This document shows, piece by piece, positions 1-6,413 of a DNA stretch of 9,958 bases. Below the pieces are notes generated by a model. The model did not search any database and had not been told where the DNA came from. It was given only the letters and a program-made list of their open reading frames with translations. Where the stretch lies: positions 2,519-12,476 of the forward strand of contig JAKJDA010000047.1 of NCBI GenBank assembly GCA_022706165.1, written 5' to 3'. The position numbers and the translations under genes were made by a program. Each line of letters starts with the position of its first letter. Position 1 is the stretch's first letter. The DNA comes from Candidatus Hydrogenedentota bacterium. Its GTDB lineage: Bacteria; Hydrogenedentota; Hydrogenedentia; Hydrogenedentales; SLHB01.

Positions 1-795
1 CCCCGCCGCCACAACCGGGATGGGCGCGCCCAAGAATAACAACGCCATGGCGGGGCTCCACAGATCGGCGCGTCCTGCATAGTAGTCGCCTTTGCCAGCG
101 CGGTTGAGATGCTTGCGATACAACTTGACGCGCCAGAACCCATGGCGCTTTTGCGTCTTCAGATAGGGCCATAGGCGTTCGGGATGATAGTGCAAAACAC
201 GGGCGTCAGGCGCAAAACGCAGCATTCCTCCCGCATCGGCAAGGCGGTAGGCGAGATCGTTGTCCTCGCCCGAAGCGTGGCGAAAATGCACGTCGAATCC
301 TCCTGCTTCTTCAAAGGCGGTTTTTTGAACCATCATGTTGAATGATCCGAGAACATCCACGTCGGTTCCGAATCGTTCATGGCGCATCTCGATTTCCGCT
401 TGAATGATGCGCGCCAGACTGTTTCCCGCGTTGGCGATGCCGTAGGTCCCCCCCACTGCCGTCACCCCCTCTTCCAGGCGCGCGACCAAACGCTCGATCC
501 ATTCCCGCTCCGGAATGCAATCGGAATCGGTGAAGGCAATCCATTTCCCGCGCGCCTCATAGGCGCCGGCATTGCGCGCGGCGGCAGGTCCCCGGTTTTC
601 TTGGCGGATGCACCGCACGTCCGGAAACAACTGTGCAATGGTCGCGGTGTCGTCCGTGGAACCGTCATCGACCACGATGAGTTCGGTTGGGGCATAGGTC
701 TGGTCCAAACTCGCTTCGAGACAGCGGGCCAACGTCCTCTGGGCGTTGTACGCAGGTATGACAATGGAGACCAGTTCTCTGTCGCGTTCTGGCAT
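1..795 (-). CDS. Family 2 glycosyltransferase, C-terminus cut by window edge
   Basis: Transfers a sugar from an activated donor, probably at the inner face of the cytoplasmic membrane during polysaccharide or glycolipid synthesis; donor and acceptor cannot be told. The visible 265 residues show a GT-A fold: SIVIPAYN at 10-17, the nucleotide-binding VVDDGS at 41-46, the metal-binding TDSD at 89-92 (D90 and D92), and the GEDNDLAYR motif at 176-184 that supplies the usual catalytic acidic residue. A hydrophobic stretch starting near residue 249 looks like the first of the C-terminal membrane helices common in exopolysaccharide GT2 enzymes. The frame is open to base 1, so the end lies outside the window. 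ATG at 795 is the only ATG after the in-frame stop at 856-858; no Shine-Dalgarno is visible. It follows the ArnT-like gene by 60 bp. The motifs fit chain-building enzymes better than polyprenyl-phosphate mannose synthases. Confidence 0.9.
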   Translation of the reverse strand, partial: MPERDRELVSIVIPAYNAQRTLARCLEASLDQTYAPTELIVVDDGSTDDTATIAQLFPDVRCIRQENRGPAAARNAGAYEARGKWIAFTDSDCIPEREWIERLVARLEEGVTAVGGTYGIANAGNSLARIIQAEIEMRHERFGTDVDVLGSFNMMVQKTAFEEAGGFDVHFRHASGEDNDLAYRLADAGGMLRFAPDARVLHYHPERLWPYLKTQKRHGFWRVKLYRKHLNRAGKGDYYAGRADLWSPAMALLFLGAPIPVVAAG

Positions 796-801
796 GACCC
801 G

Positions 802-830
802 ATTGTATACGAAGGCGCGCGTTTCGCCAA
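802..830 (-). promoter_or_regulatory. Candidate sigma70-type promoter giving a leaderless GT2 mRNA
   Basis: Reading leftward, TTGGCG (830-825) and TACAAT (807-802) are separated by exactly 17 bp, matching the consensus at 4 of 6 and 5 of 6 positions. Only 6 bases (CGGGTC) lie between the -10 hexamer and the ATG at 795, so transcription would start at or beside the A of the start codon. This agrees with the absence of a Shine-Dalgarno. The assignment is from sequence alone; co-transcription with the upstream gene is also possible. Confidence 0.45.
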
Positions 831-843
831 GCGCGAGCCTTCG
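810..843. repeat. Imperfect inverted repeat in the gap between the two glycosyltransferase genes
   Basis: Arms CGAAGGC (810-816) plus GCGC (817-820) pair with GCGC (831-834) and GCCTTCG (837-843). This gives an 11-bp stem with a 2-base bulge and a 10-base loop. No T-tract follows on either strand, so it is not a typical intrinsic terminator. It covers the -35 element and most of the spacer of the candidate promoter, so it could be an operator-like site or an RNA hairpin in a read-through transcript. Confidence 0.5.
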
Positions 844-855
844 CGCACAAATGGA

Positions 856-2742
856 TCACTTGCCTGCAAGGTCTGTGTTGCCGACTAGGACAAGCTTCTT
901 TGATGTGTAGGGTCCGTGGAGCACGCGGACTTTTTCCATGACTGGGGCGTTTCCGAAGAAGGAGAGGAAATCCTCTCGTGCGATGAAAAAATACGGTCCT
1001 TTGCCGATGAGCCGCATCCGGACTTCGCTGGGGTCGTTTACGAGAGGAATGTGGCGCTGCAGATAGAACGCGAGCGCTGGATACGGGAACGCGTCCTGGA
1101 AATTCACGCGCTTCGTGGTCTCGACGCGATAGCCGGAATCGATCAATTCCTGGCAAGCCAATGCGAGCGGTTTGGGGGAATTCTTGGTTTTCTCCGTATA
1201 GTGAAAACCGTGCCCCACGAACCCGAGCACGATCGTCAACAACGCCATTGCATAGAGTCCCGTCAACGGAACAGGTCTGCGCTTCCACATCCACGCGAAA
1301 ATGGCGAGGACCGCCAACGCGATAACGGCGCCCTCGATAATCAATGGAAGCTGCCTCTCGGCAAAAGCGAAATAGATCGCTCCTCCGACCGCCAAAACCG
1401 GAAGAAGCGCGAGCAAGACCAGGGTCCAACCGTGCGCCCACCGTTGCGTCCATCCTTTGAGTGCGCTTGTTTCAATGCGGGCAAGATGGTGCGCCGTGGC
1501 AATCAGCAGAAGCGGAACGGCCGGCAAGATGTATTCATTTTCCTTGCCGGCGATCAACGAATATAGGCCGACGCTCAGCCAGCCGCCCACGATCGCAAAG
1601 CGGTACATGCGATCGCCGCAACGCCATTCGTGCGGCGAGAAGTGCAACGGCAACAGCAAACCCCAGGGAGCCAGCATGGCCGGCAAGGCCGTTGCGTAAT
1701 ACCAAGGATATCCGCTGTTGATGCGCGTCGCGGTTCCCGTCCGCTCGAGAACTTGGTTGTGAATGAGGGCGTTGATATACGGCCATCCTTTTCGTTCCAG
1801 GATAGCCAACGCCCATGGCGCGACGAGAATGGACGCGATGATCATCGAGAAGAGCAAGATCGCCAGATCGCTTCCCCGGCGTTGCCTGCCATAGCGCAAG
1901 GCCAGCGCGATCCACGCGATCGCATAGATCGCCATGCCTATCGGCAGTGCGGATCCTTGCACCTGGAAACGTTGCAGGAGCAACAGGGCCGTCGCGATGA
2001 TCGCGCCTGCTGCGCTCCATTTCGCGCCCATGACGAGGGCCTTGATCGGGTCGCGTCCTTCGACGATCTGAATCGCAATCCACGCCACGATAACGAACAG
2101 GAAAGCAGGCGGTCCTTTCAGCATGGCCGCCGCTCCGAGAGAAAGCCCGGAGAGGACCGCAAACCCCAATCGTTTGGAAAAGCCCTGCGCGAGGCACGCC
2201 GCGCGCAGGGCAAACATAGACAGCATTGTGGCGAGGGTGAGGGGGACGTCCAATTCGGCCCAGCGTGAGCGGTCCATGAAATACGGCGAAGCCAGCAATA
2301 TCAACGCCGCCCAGCGGGCGGTCTTTTCCCCTGTTTCCCTTCGAATGCACAGATAGAGGCAGAGAACCGCCAAGACCGAGCAAATCGCCGTGGGGATGCG
2401 GGCGGTCCATTCGTTGATGATGCCCGTAGCTTTGTAGACGCCCGCAATAGCCCAGTAGAGCAATGGCGGTTTCACGAGATAGTCGAGACCGTTGATCGTG
2501 GGGACGATGTAGTCGCCCGAACGCAGCATCTCCACAGGCGGGGTGACGCGCTGCCCCTCGTTGTCCGAGGTGACGTCCATGCGGCCTAGCTCAAAAAACA
2601 CCGCCAGAACGGCCGTCACGGTCAGCGCTATCAGAAAACGTCCCGTCCGATTTTCAGTTGTTCGAGAGGGGTTGGTCGTATCGCACACAGCTTCGTTCAC
2701 CGCAGGAGCCTCGGTATCTGGAGTAGTCGAGAAAACGCACAT
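856..2742 (-). CDS. ArnT/PMT-type polytopic membrane glycosyltransferase (GT83-like)
   Basis: Integral-membrane enzyme that would use a polyprenyl-phosphate sugar on the periplasmic side to glycosylate a lipid, polysaccharide or protein; the substrate is not evident. About 628 residues, somewhat longer than E. coli ArnT (about 550). After a hydrophilic N-terminus of some 35 residues comes the first membrane helix (about 36-52), then the first periplasmic loop with the acidic motif SDNE (D60, E62), an EMLRSGDYIVP segment and NGLDYLVKPPLLYW, where KPP lies at 91-93. This is the hallmark block of the PMT_2/ArnT family. Many further hydrophobic helices follow to about residue 510, then a soluble C-terminal part. 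Start is uncertain: ATG at 2742 is chosen, but an in-frame TTG at 2766 would add 8 residues, and neither has a clear ribosome-binding site. It lies 45 bp after the secreted-protein gene and 60 bp before the GT2 gene, so an operon is likely. It is named by family only because aminoarabinose transfer is unproven. Confidence 0.88.
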   Translation of the reverse strand: MCVFSTTPDTEAPAVNEAVCDTTNPSRTTENRTGRFLIALTVTAVLAVFFELGRMDVTSDNEGQRVTPPVEMLRSGDYIVPTINGLDYLVKPPLLYWAIAGVYKATGIINEWTARIPTAICSVLAVLCLYLCIRRETGEKTARWAALILLASPYFMDRSRWAELDVPLTLATMLSMFALRAACLAQGFSKRLGFAVLSGLSLGAAAMLKGPPAFLFVIVAWIAIQIVEGRDPIKALVMGAKWSAAGAIIATALLLLQRFQVQGSALPIGMAIYAIAWIALALRYGRQRRGSDLAILLFSMIIASILVAPWALAILERKGWPYINALIHNQVLERTGTATRINSGYPWYYATALPAMLAPWGLLLPLHFSPHEWRCGDRMYRFAIVGGWLSVGLYSLIAGKENEYILPAVPLLLIATAHHLARIETSALKGWTQRWAHGWTLVLLALLPVLAVGGAIYFAFAERQLPLIIEGAVIALAVLAIFAWMWKRRPVPLTGLYAMALLTIVLGFVGHGFHYTEKTKNSPKPLALACQELIDSGYRVETTKRVNFQDAFPYPALAFYLQRHIPLVNDPSEVRMRLIGKGPYFFIAREDFLSFFGNAPVMEKVRVLHGPYTSKKLVLVGNTDLAGK

Positions 2743-2787
2743 CCCGCTTGGACGCCGTTTTGCCAACGGAATGAGTAGTTGAAGAGC

Positions 2788-3522
2788 CTATTTGCCGCCG
2801 TATTTTTTAAGCAGATTGCCTGTGTCGTTCTGCTTCACGTTGAGCAACGCGCGATCGCCGATGTACTGCCGTTGGGCCTTCATCACTTCGCGCTCGTATT
2901 TCTTCTCGGCGCGGTTCGGATCGACGGGCGAATGATCGACTGCTTTCTGGGCCGCATAGAACGAGGCCGCGCCCGCCGCCAGACCCTCCGCACCGGCAGC
3001 GCCGGCAAGCCCGGGAATCGCGCTCGCCGTCACGTCCGCCATGAAGTTCAGGCCAGGATCATCTTCGATGGTCCTGTTGGCTTTCCCCAACGTCCGGTAG
3101 CTGAGTGACGACGCCCCAGCCAGTCCCATCGTCGTGCAGGAAACGAATTCTATCGTCCCGCGGCGCATTCCGCGAAAGACCTCAACGGAACCCAGCACCG
3201 GGAACTTTTCATTTCCCTCCACGAACCCGCGCAGCGACTGATAGCCAAACGCGCCGACTCCGCGCAGCAACGCTTTGTAGGGACGCAATGCGGGCTCCTC
3301 AATCTTCTCCCAGTCTCCTTTTTGGGAAGGGACGGCCTTTTCCCGTGACAGCACCACATTGCGCGCGGCCAACACGCGGTCGGCTTCCGTCGATGCTTCG
3401 GAACGTTCCAACGGCATGACCTGGCTCTGCACCGCAGGCGAAACAGACGTTTCCGCCGCGAAAGCGCCCAGCGCACACCACGCGGTCGCCATGGCAACAA
3501 ATAGGAACCGTTGAGTCTTCAT
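2788..3522 (-). CDS. Secreted protein with Ala/Gly-rich glycine-zipper segment, possibly TIGR04073-like
   Basis: Function unknown. The 244-residue product opens with MKTQRFLF and a hydrophobic core ending AFA-AET near residue 23, a classical Sec signal peptide with a type I cleavage site; the cysteine at 16 is not in a lipobox. The middle part (about 78-150) has the pattern LLRGVGAF...NEKFPVLGSVEVFRGMRRGTIEF, which recalls the TIGR04073 exosortase-associated family (an RG near the start, then GxxxGxxR blocks). I rate that resemblance as suggestive only. A segment near residues 160-185 has glycines every three or four positions, like glycine zippers that insert into or assemble on membranes, and the C-terminus is basic and ends KKYGGK. 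The start at 3522 is fixed by a strong ribosome-binding site; the frame stays open to 3597 but that part is probably leader. It is the first gene of the leftward block, ahead of two glycosyltransferases, and has its own promoter-like sequence. Confidence 0.75.
   Translation of the reverse strand: MKTQRFLFVAMATAWCALGAFAAETSVSPAVQSQVMPLERSEASTEADRVLAARNVVLSREKAVPSQKGDWEKIEEPALRPYKALLRGVGAFGYQSLRGFVEGNEKFPVLGSVEVFRGMRRGTIEFVSCTTMGLAGASSLSYRTLGKANRTIEDDPGLNFMADVTASAIPGLAGAAGAEGLAAGAASFYAAQKAVDHSPVDPNRAEKKYEREVMKAQRQYIGDRALLNVKQNDTGNLLKKYGGK
3321..3344 (+). repeat. Short dispersed near-palindromic repeat, copy inside the secreted-protein gene
   Basis: Twenty-four bases on the plus strand: TTTGGGAAGGGA, CGGC, CTTTTCCC, matching the intergenic copy at 7690-7711. 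It lies antisense within the gene at 2788-3522 and encodes about residues 60-67 (SREKAVPSQK region), just after the signal peptide and an acidic linker, where an insertion could be tolerated. Confidence 0.4.
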
Positions 3523-3532
3523 GGATTCGTCA

Positions 3533-3539
3533 CTCCTTT
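3533..3539 (-). promoter_or_regulatory. Ribosome-binding site of the secreted-protein gene
   Basis: AAAGGAG on the minus strand, ten bases before the ATG at 3522. It decides this start over the in-frame ATG codons at 3597 and 3546, and it places the signal peptide exactly at the N-terminus. Confidence 0.8.
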
Positions 3540-3600
3540 CCGCCATTCCCTTTGTTCGAGGAAGACGTGACGCAGTCGATGCCTCCACTCGCGGCATCGT

Positions 3601-3626
3601 ATTATTCTTTCACATCCAGTTGTCAA
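3601..3626 (-). promoter_or_regulatory. Candidate promoter of the secreted-protein operon
   Basis: A perfect TTGACA lies at 3626-3621, followed leftward by an AT-rich stretch containing AATAAT (3606-3601). The spacing is imperfect. The best -10 match sits 14 bp from TTGACA, or 16-17 bp from the overlapping TTTTGA/TTTTTG; TAATAC at a 16-bp spacing is a weaker alternative. Transcription would start near 3595, leaving a leader of about 70 nt before the ATG at 3522. Confidence 0.4.
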
Positions 3627-3680
3627 AAATCTACCGCACGAAATTTCCGGCGGATGCGCGGTTTTCCCTGCGATATCTCG

Positions 3681-3710
3681 TTGTGATATTTCTGGGTGAT
3701 TTGCTACACT
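3681..3710 (+). promoter_or_regulatory. Candidate sigma70-type promoter of tex
   Basis: TTGTGA (3681-3686), an 18-bp spacer, and TACACT (3705-3710) preceded by TGC, an extended -10 element. The expected start is near 3717, giving a leader of about 150 nt before the tex ATG. Confidence 0.55.
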
Positions 3711-3728
3711 ATCCCTTCAAGACGGCAC

Positions 3729-3869
3729 ATGGGGGTCATGGGGGCTGGCGCACAGGCTGGACTTCTCGATCCCGAGACGTCGGACGGCGCCCTCGCGCCA
3801 GTGGCCAGAGCGGTGAGAGGGGGGCGGCTTCTGTTTTCGAAAGCATGGGCGAGGGAGATGGTTGCGTGA
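3729..3869 (+). CDS. Possible 46-codon leader ORF overlapping the tex start
   Basis: An ATG at 3729 (a second in-frame ATG at 3738) opens a 46-codon frame that ends at TGA 3867-3869. The last base of that stop is the first base of the tex ATG, forming TGATG, the classic layout of translational coupling. The frame starts about 12 nt downstream of the predicted transcription start. The peptide begins MGVMGAGAQAG and ends KAWAREMVA; I recognise no family. No good ribosome-binding site precedes it, and in GC-rich DNA a frame this long can stay open by chance, so it may be untranslated leader. Confidence 0.25.
   Translation: MGVMGAGAQAGLLDPETSDGALAPVARAVRGGRLLFSKAWAREMVA
3851..3857 (+). promoter_or_regulatory. 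Ribosome-binding site of tex
   Basis: GAGGGAG, lying 8 bases before GTG 3866 and 11 bases before ATG 3869. It supports a start at one of these two adjacent codons rather than the much longer open frame that begins at 3521. Confidence 0.6.
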
Positions 3870-6394
3870 TGATAGATGGACAGTTCATCGAGCGTATTGC
3901 AGAAGCGGTTTCCGCCACTTCCGATCAGGTGCGGAGTGGATTGCAGTTGCTGACGAACGGCTGCACGATTCCGTTCGTCGCCCGCTATCGGAAAGACGTG
4001 ACCGGCGGGTTGACGGAGGCGCGTTTGGAGGCCATTGCAGAGGGCAATGCGCATTTTACGGGCCTGGCGGATCGCCGGAATGCGTTGCTGCGCGCGTTGC
4101 AGGAACAAGGCGTTCTCACCGAGGCGTTGCAGGCGCGCGTTATGGAATGCCGCGATCGCGTCGCGCTGGATGACCTCTCGTTGCCCTATCGCAAGAAGCG
4201 TCGCACCAAGGCTACGGTTGCGCGTGAAAAAGGCTTGGCCCCCGTGGCCGAGTTCATCTGGGCGCAAATGCCCGCCGAGCAGTCCCTTGACGAGTTTGCG
4301 GCATCCTTCGTCAAAGCGGAAAAGGCTATCGCTTCGTTGGAGGAAGTGCTGGAGGGGGCGCGTCAACTTCTGTCGGAGCAATTCGCGAGCGATCCCGAAC
4401 TGCGCGCGTTGTTGCGCGATATCATGGTGCAACACGGTAAAATCACCGCCCACCCCGCAAAAAACGCGGAAGAGAAGAAGACCAAGTTCGAAGCGTACTA
4501 CTCGTTTTCAGAGCCGGTGTCGAAGATTCCCTCTCATCGATTCCTGGCTGTGTCGCGCGGCGTGCACGAGGGCGCATTGCGGATGAGGCTTGCGCTGGAC
4601 GACGAAGCCGCGCTTGCGGAGGTGGCGTCCCGGTATGTCAAGGATTCCGATTCTCCATTTGCCCCCCACCTTCTTGCCTCGCTCCGGAGCGCTTACGAGC
4701 AGCATCTGCGCCCGGCTCTGGAGGAAGATATTTTCGTGATGATAGGGGAACGCGCCAACATCGAAGCCGTTCGTGTTTTTAGAGCCAATACGTTTAGCCT
4801 GTTGATGTCGCCGGCGGCGGGATCGTTGGTGACGATGGGCGTTGCGCCTGGCGCCAACGGAAACGATAGCAAGGTAGCTGTCGTGGACGGATCGGGGCGC
4901 GTTCTGGAGACGGCGGCGTTCAGCATCGATAGCGGCGATGCGGCGCCTCTTTTGGAAATGTTCGCGCGGCACGCCGTCGAGGCTGTAGCGGTCGGCAACG
5001 GGGCGCGCGGTCGAGAAACGCTTCGTTTTTTCAGAACCCTCGTCGCCAATGCTGAAGCGTCTGCTCGCCCGTTTATCGTTCTCGTCAGTGAGGCCGGAGC
5101 CGCAGCCTATGCGACGTCTCGGATTGCGCGCGAGGAATTGCCCGAGCTGGACACCGGCGTTCGCTTGGCGGTATCGATAGCGCGTCGGCTGCAGGACCCG
5201 TTGCGAGAGCTCGTGAAAGCGGAGCCGCGGCATATCGGCGTGGGACAGTATCAGCACGACGTGAATCAGAAGCTATTGCGTGACGGCCTGCATCGGACGG
5301 TGGTGTCCGCCGTGAACCGCGTTGGCGTGAATCTGAATGAGGCGGCCGCATCGTTGCTGCGGTTCGTCAGCGGCATTCAAGCCGCCACGGCTCAGAATAT
5401 CTGCGACCATCGCGACAAGAACGGCCCCTTCACGTCCCGGCAGCAGTTGCTTGATGTCGATGGCGTGGGACCTCGCGTGTTCGAGCAGTGTGCGGGATTT
5501 CTAAGGATTCCCAACGCTTCCAATCCGTTGGACGCCACCGCCGTGCATCCCGAAGCCTACGGAGTCGTGGAGCGCATGGCGGAGGCGGCGGGCGTGGCAG
5601 TGGCCGATCTTCTCGGCAATTCCAGCCTTGTGGAAAAGCTCGATTGGACGTTATGCCAGGACGCGATCCTCGGGCCGATGACTTTGGCGGACATTCGCCG
5701 CGAATTGCTTTATCCAGGCCGCGATCCCCGCGGCATGTTCAAGGCGCCGGCTTTTCACGAAGGCGTATCCAGCATTCACGATTTGGAAGAGGGCGCGGAG
5801 TTGGAAGGGATCGTCACCAATGTGACGGATTTCGGGGCCTTTGTGGACATCGGCGTGCAGCAAGACGGTTTGGTGCATCTTTCGGAATTATCGAATCGGT
5901 ACGTCCAAAACCCGCGCGAAGTCGTCAATGTGGGCGAAGTCGTGCGCGTCAGGGTCATTAAGGTGGACAGGGAGTTGCCGCGGATATCGCTTTCCATCAA
6001 GGCGCTTCAGCCCGCCGTGACGAAGGCGCGTCCCGCTCTTCGCGATGGCAAAGGCGAGGCAAGCGAAGAGGAACGTTCCTCGCATTCCCAAGAGCAAGGA
6101 AGGCGCTTTTCCCGATCCGATCGTCCTGCCAGGCCTGAGCAGGGCGAGCATGCGCCGCATGCGGACCGTCCTGATCGCAGGGAGCCGCGCGGCGAACGCC
6201 GAGATGATCGCCATGCGCCCGCGACACGTGCAAGCCGCGAAGCCCGCACCGTCAGGCCCGACCGCGATCCCCGGAGAGAACGGTCGCGCCGTCCCGCCCC
6301 TTCGGCTCCAGTCGAGTCGGGCGACGCGGGCGCGCTCTCGAACACGCTTTTGGCTGATCAACTGGCTGCATGGCGCGAAAAATTGCGCCGGTGA
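3869..6394 (+). CDS. tex: Tex, S1-domain RNA-binding transcription accessory protein
   Basis: Cytoplasmic nucleic-acid-binding protein of the Tex/Spt6 family, linked in other bacteria to transcription and stress tolerance. The 841-residue product aligns along its length with E. coli Tex as I recall it (about 770 residues). It has PFVARYRKDVTGGL at 35-48, an RNase-H-like YqgF region from about 323 to 450, GQYQHDV from 459, a helix-hairpin-helix region at about 485-549 (VNLNEAAASLL, NGPFTSRQQLL, FEQCAGFLRI), NPLDATAVHPEAY after it, and an S1 domain at about 643-713 (GIVTNVTDFGAFVDIG, QDGLVHLSELS). Two oddities: the usual DPG of the YqgF motif is APG here (A326), and residues 714-841 are a long Arg/Asp/Glu/Pro-rich tail ending in a short helix (LLADQLAAWREKLRR). 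The start at 3869 matches the usual Tex N-terminus; GTG 3866 would add one residue. It is divergent from the secreted-protein operon and converges on the CgeB-like gene with 19 bp between stops. Confidence 0.96.
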   Translation: MIDGQFIERIAEAVSATSDQVRSGLQLLTNGCTIPFVARYRKDVTGGLTEARLEAIAEGNAHFTGLADRRNALLRALQEQGVLTEALQARVMECRDRVALDDLSLPYRKKRRTKATVAREKGLAPVAEFIWAQMPAEQSLDEFAASFVKAEKAIASLEEVLEGARQLLSEQFASDPELRALLRDIMVQHGKITAHPAKNAEEKKTKFEAYYSFSEPVSKIPSHRFLAVSRGVHEGALRMRLALDDEAALAEVASRYVKDSDSPFAPHLLASLRSAYEQHLRPALEEDIFVMIGERANIEAVRVFRANTFSLLMSPAAGSLVTMGVAPGANGNDSKVAVVDGSGRVLETAAFSIDSGDAAPLLEMFARHAVEAVAVGNGARGRETLRFFRTLVANAEASARPFIVLVSEAGAAAYATSRIAREELPELDTGVRLAVSIARRLQDPLRELVKAEPRHIGVGQYQHDVNQKLLRDGLHRTVVSAVNRVGVNLNEAAASLLRFVSGIQAATAQNICDHRDKNGPFTSRQQLLDVDGVGPRVFEQCAGFLRIPNASNPLDATAVHPEAYGVVERMAEAAGVAVADLLGNSSLVEKLDWTLCQDAILGPMTLADIRRELLYPGRDPRGMFKAPAFHEGVSSIHDLEEGAELEGIVTNVTDFGAFVDIGVQQDGLVHLSELSNRYVQNPREVVNVGEVVRVRVIKVDRELPRISLSIKALQPAVTKARPALRDGKGEASEEERSSHSQEQGRRFSRSDRPARPEQGEHAPHADRPDRREPRGERRDDRHAPATRASREARTVRPDRDPRRERSRRPAPSAPVESGDAGALSNTLLADQLAAWREKLRR

Positions 6395-6413
6395 CAACGC
6401 CCGGGATTTTGCG
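6395..6413. other. Convergent 19-bp gap between tex and the CgeB-like gene
   Basis: The two stop codons face each other with only 19 bp between them. A weak hairpin (GGCGC / GCGCC, 8-base loop) lies in the end of tex at about 6372-6390, but there is no T-tract on either strand, so I call no intrinsic terminator. Transcripts probably overlap here. Confidence 0.5.

Larger units (their letters stand above)
3523..3868. other. Divergent intergenic region between the leftward operon and tex
   Basis: This 346-bp stretch has no established gene. It holds the leader and promoter of the secreted-protein operon (3523-3626), an AT-richer middle (about 3600-3710, unlike its surroundings), the tex promoter (3681-3710) and a leader of about 150 nt for tex containing a possible small ORF (3729-3869). 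The two promoters face away from each other with about 55 bp between their -35 boxes. Confidence 0.7.

Noticed and set aside
310..330. Inverted repeat TTCAAA ... TTTGAA
   Set aside because: It lies within the conserved GT2 coding region (VQKTAFEEAGG) and is explained by codon use.
916..2268. Long plus-strand open frames opposite the ArnT-like gene
   Set aside because: Arginine-, glutamine- and histidine-rich composition typical of antisense frames in GC-rich genes; the minus-strand frame has clear membrane-protein and family motifs.
3523..3597. Longer N-terminus for the secreted protein from ATG 3597
   Set aside because: It would bury the signal peptide behind 25 charged residues, while a strong AAAGGAG sits ahead of ATG 3522.
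3731..3744. Two G5 tracts in the tex leader as a G-quadruplex
   Set aside because: Only two long tracts are close together; the next G runs are too short or too far for a convincing four-tract structure.
3521..3868. Open frame extending tex by 116 codons at its N-terminus
   Set aside because: It runs through the tex promoter and the start of the divergent gene, has no Tex-like sequence, and the ribosome-binding site and family N-terminus fall at 3866-3869.
3704..5257. Two 249-codon minus-strand open frames opposite tex
   Set aside because: They are antisense shadows of a fully conserved Tex coding sequence and show no recognisable domains or ribosome-binding sites.
6095..6115. Possible third copy of the GGAAGG...CTTTTCCC repeat in the tex tail
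   Set aside because: It shares only about 16 bases with a gap, lies in low-complexity purine-rich coding sequence, and is easily explained by chance.
6372..6390. Terminator at the tex end
   Set aside because: Stem of only 5 bp and no T-tract on either strand.
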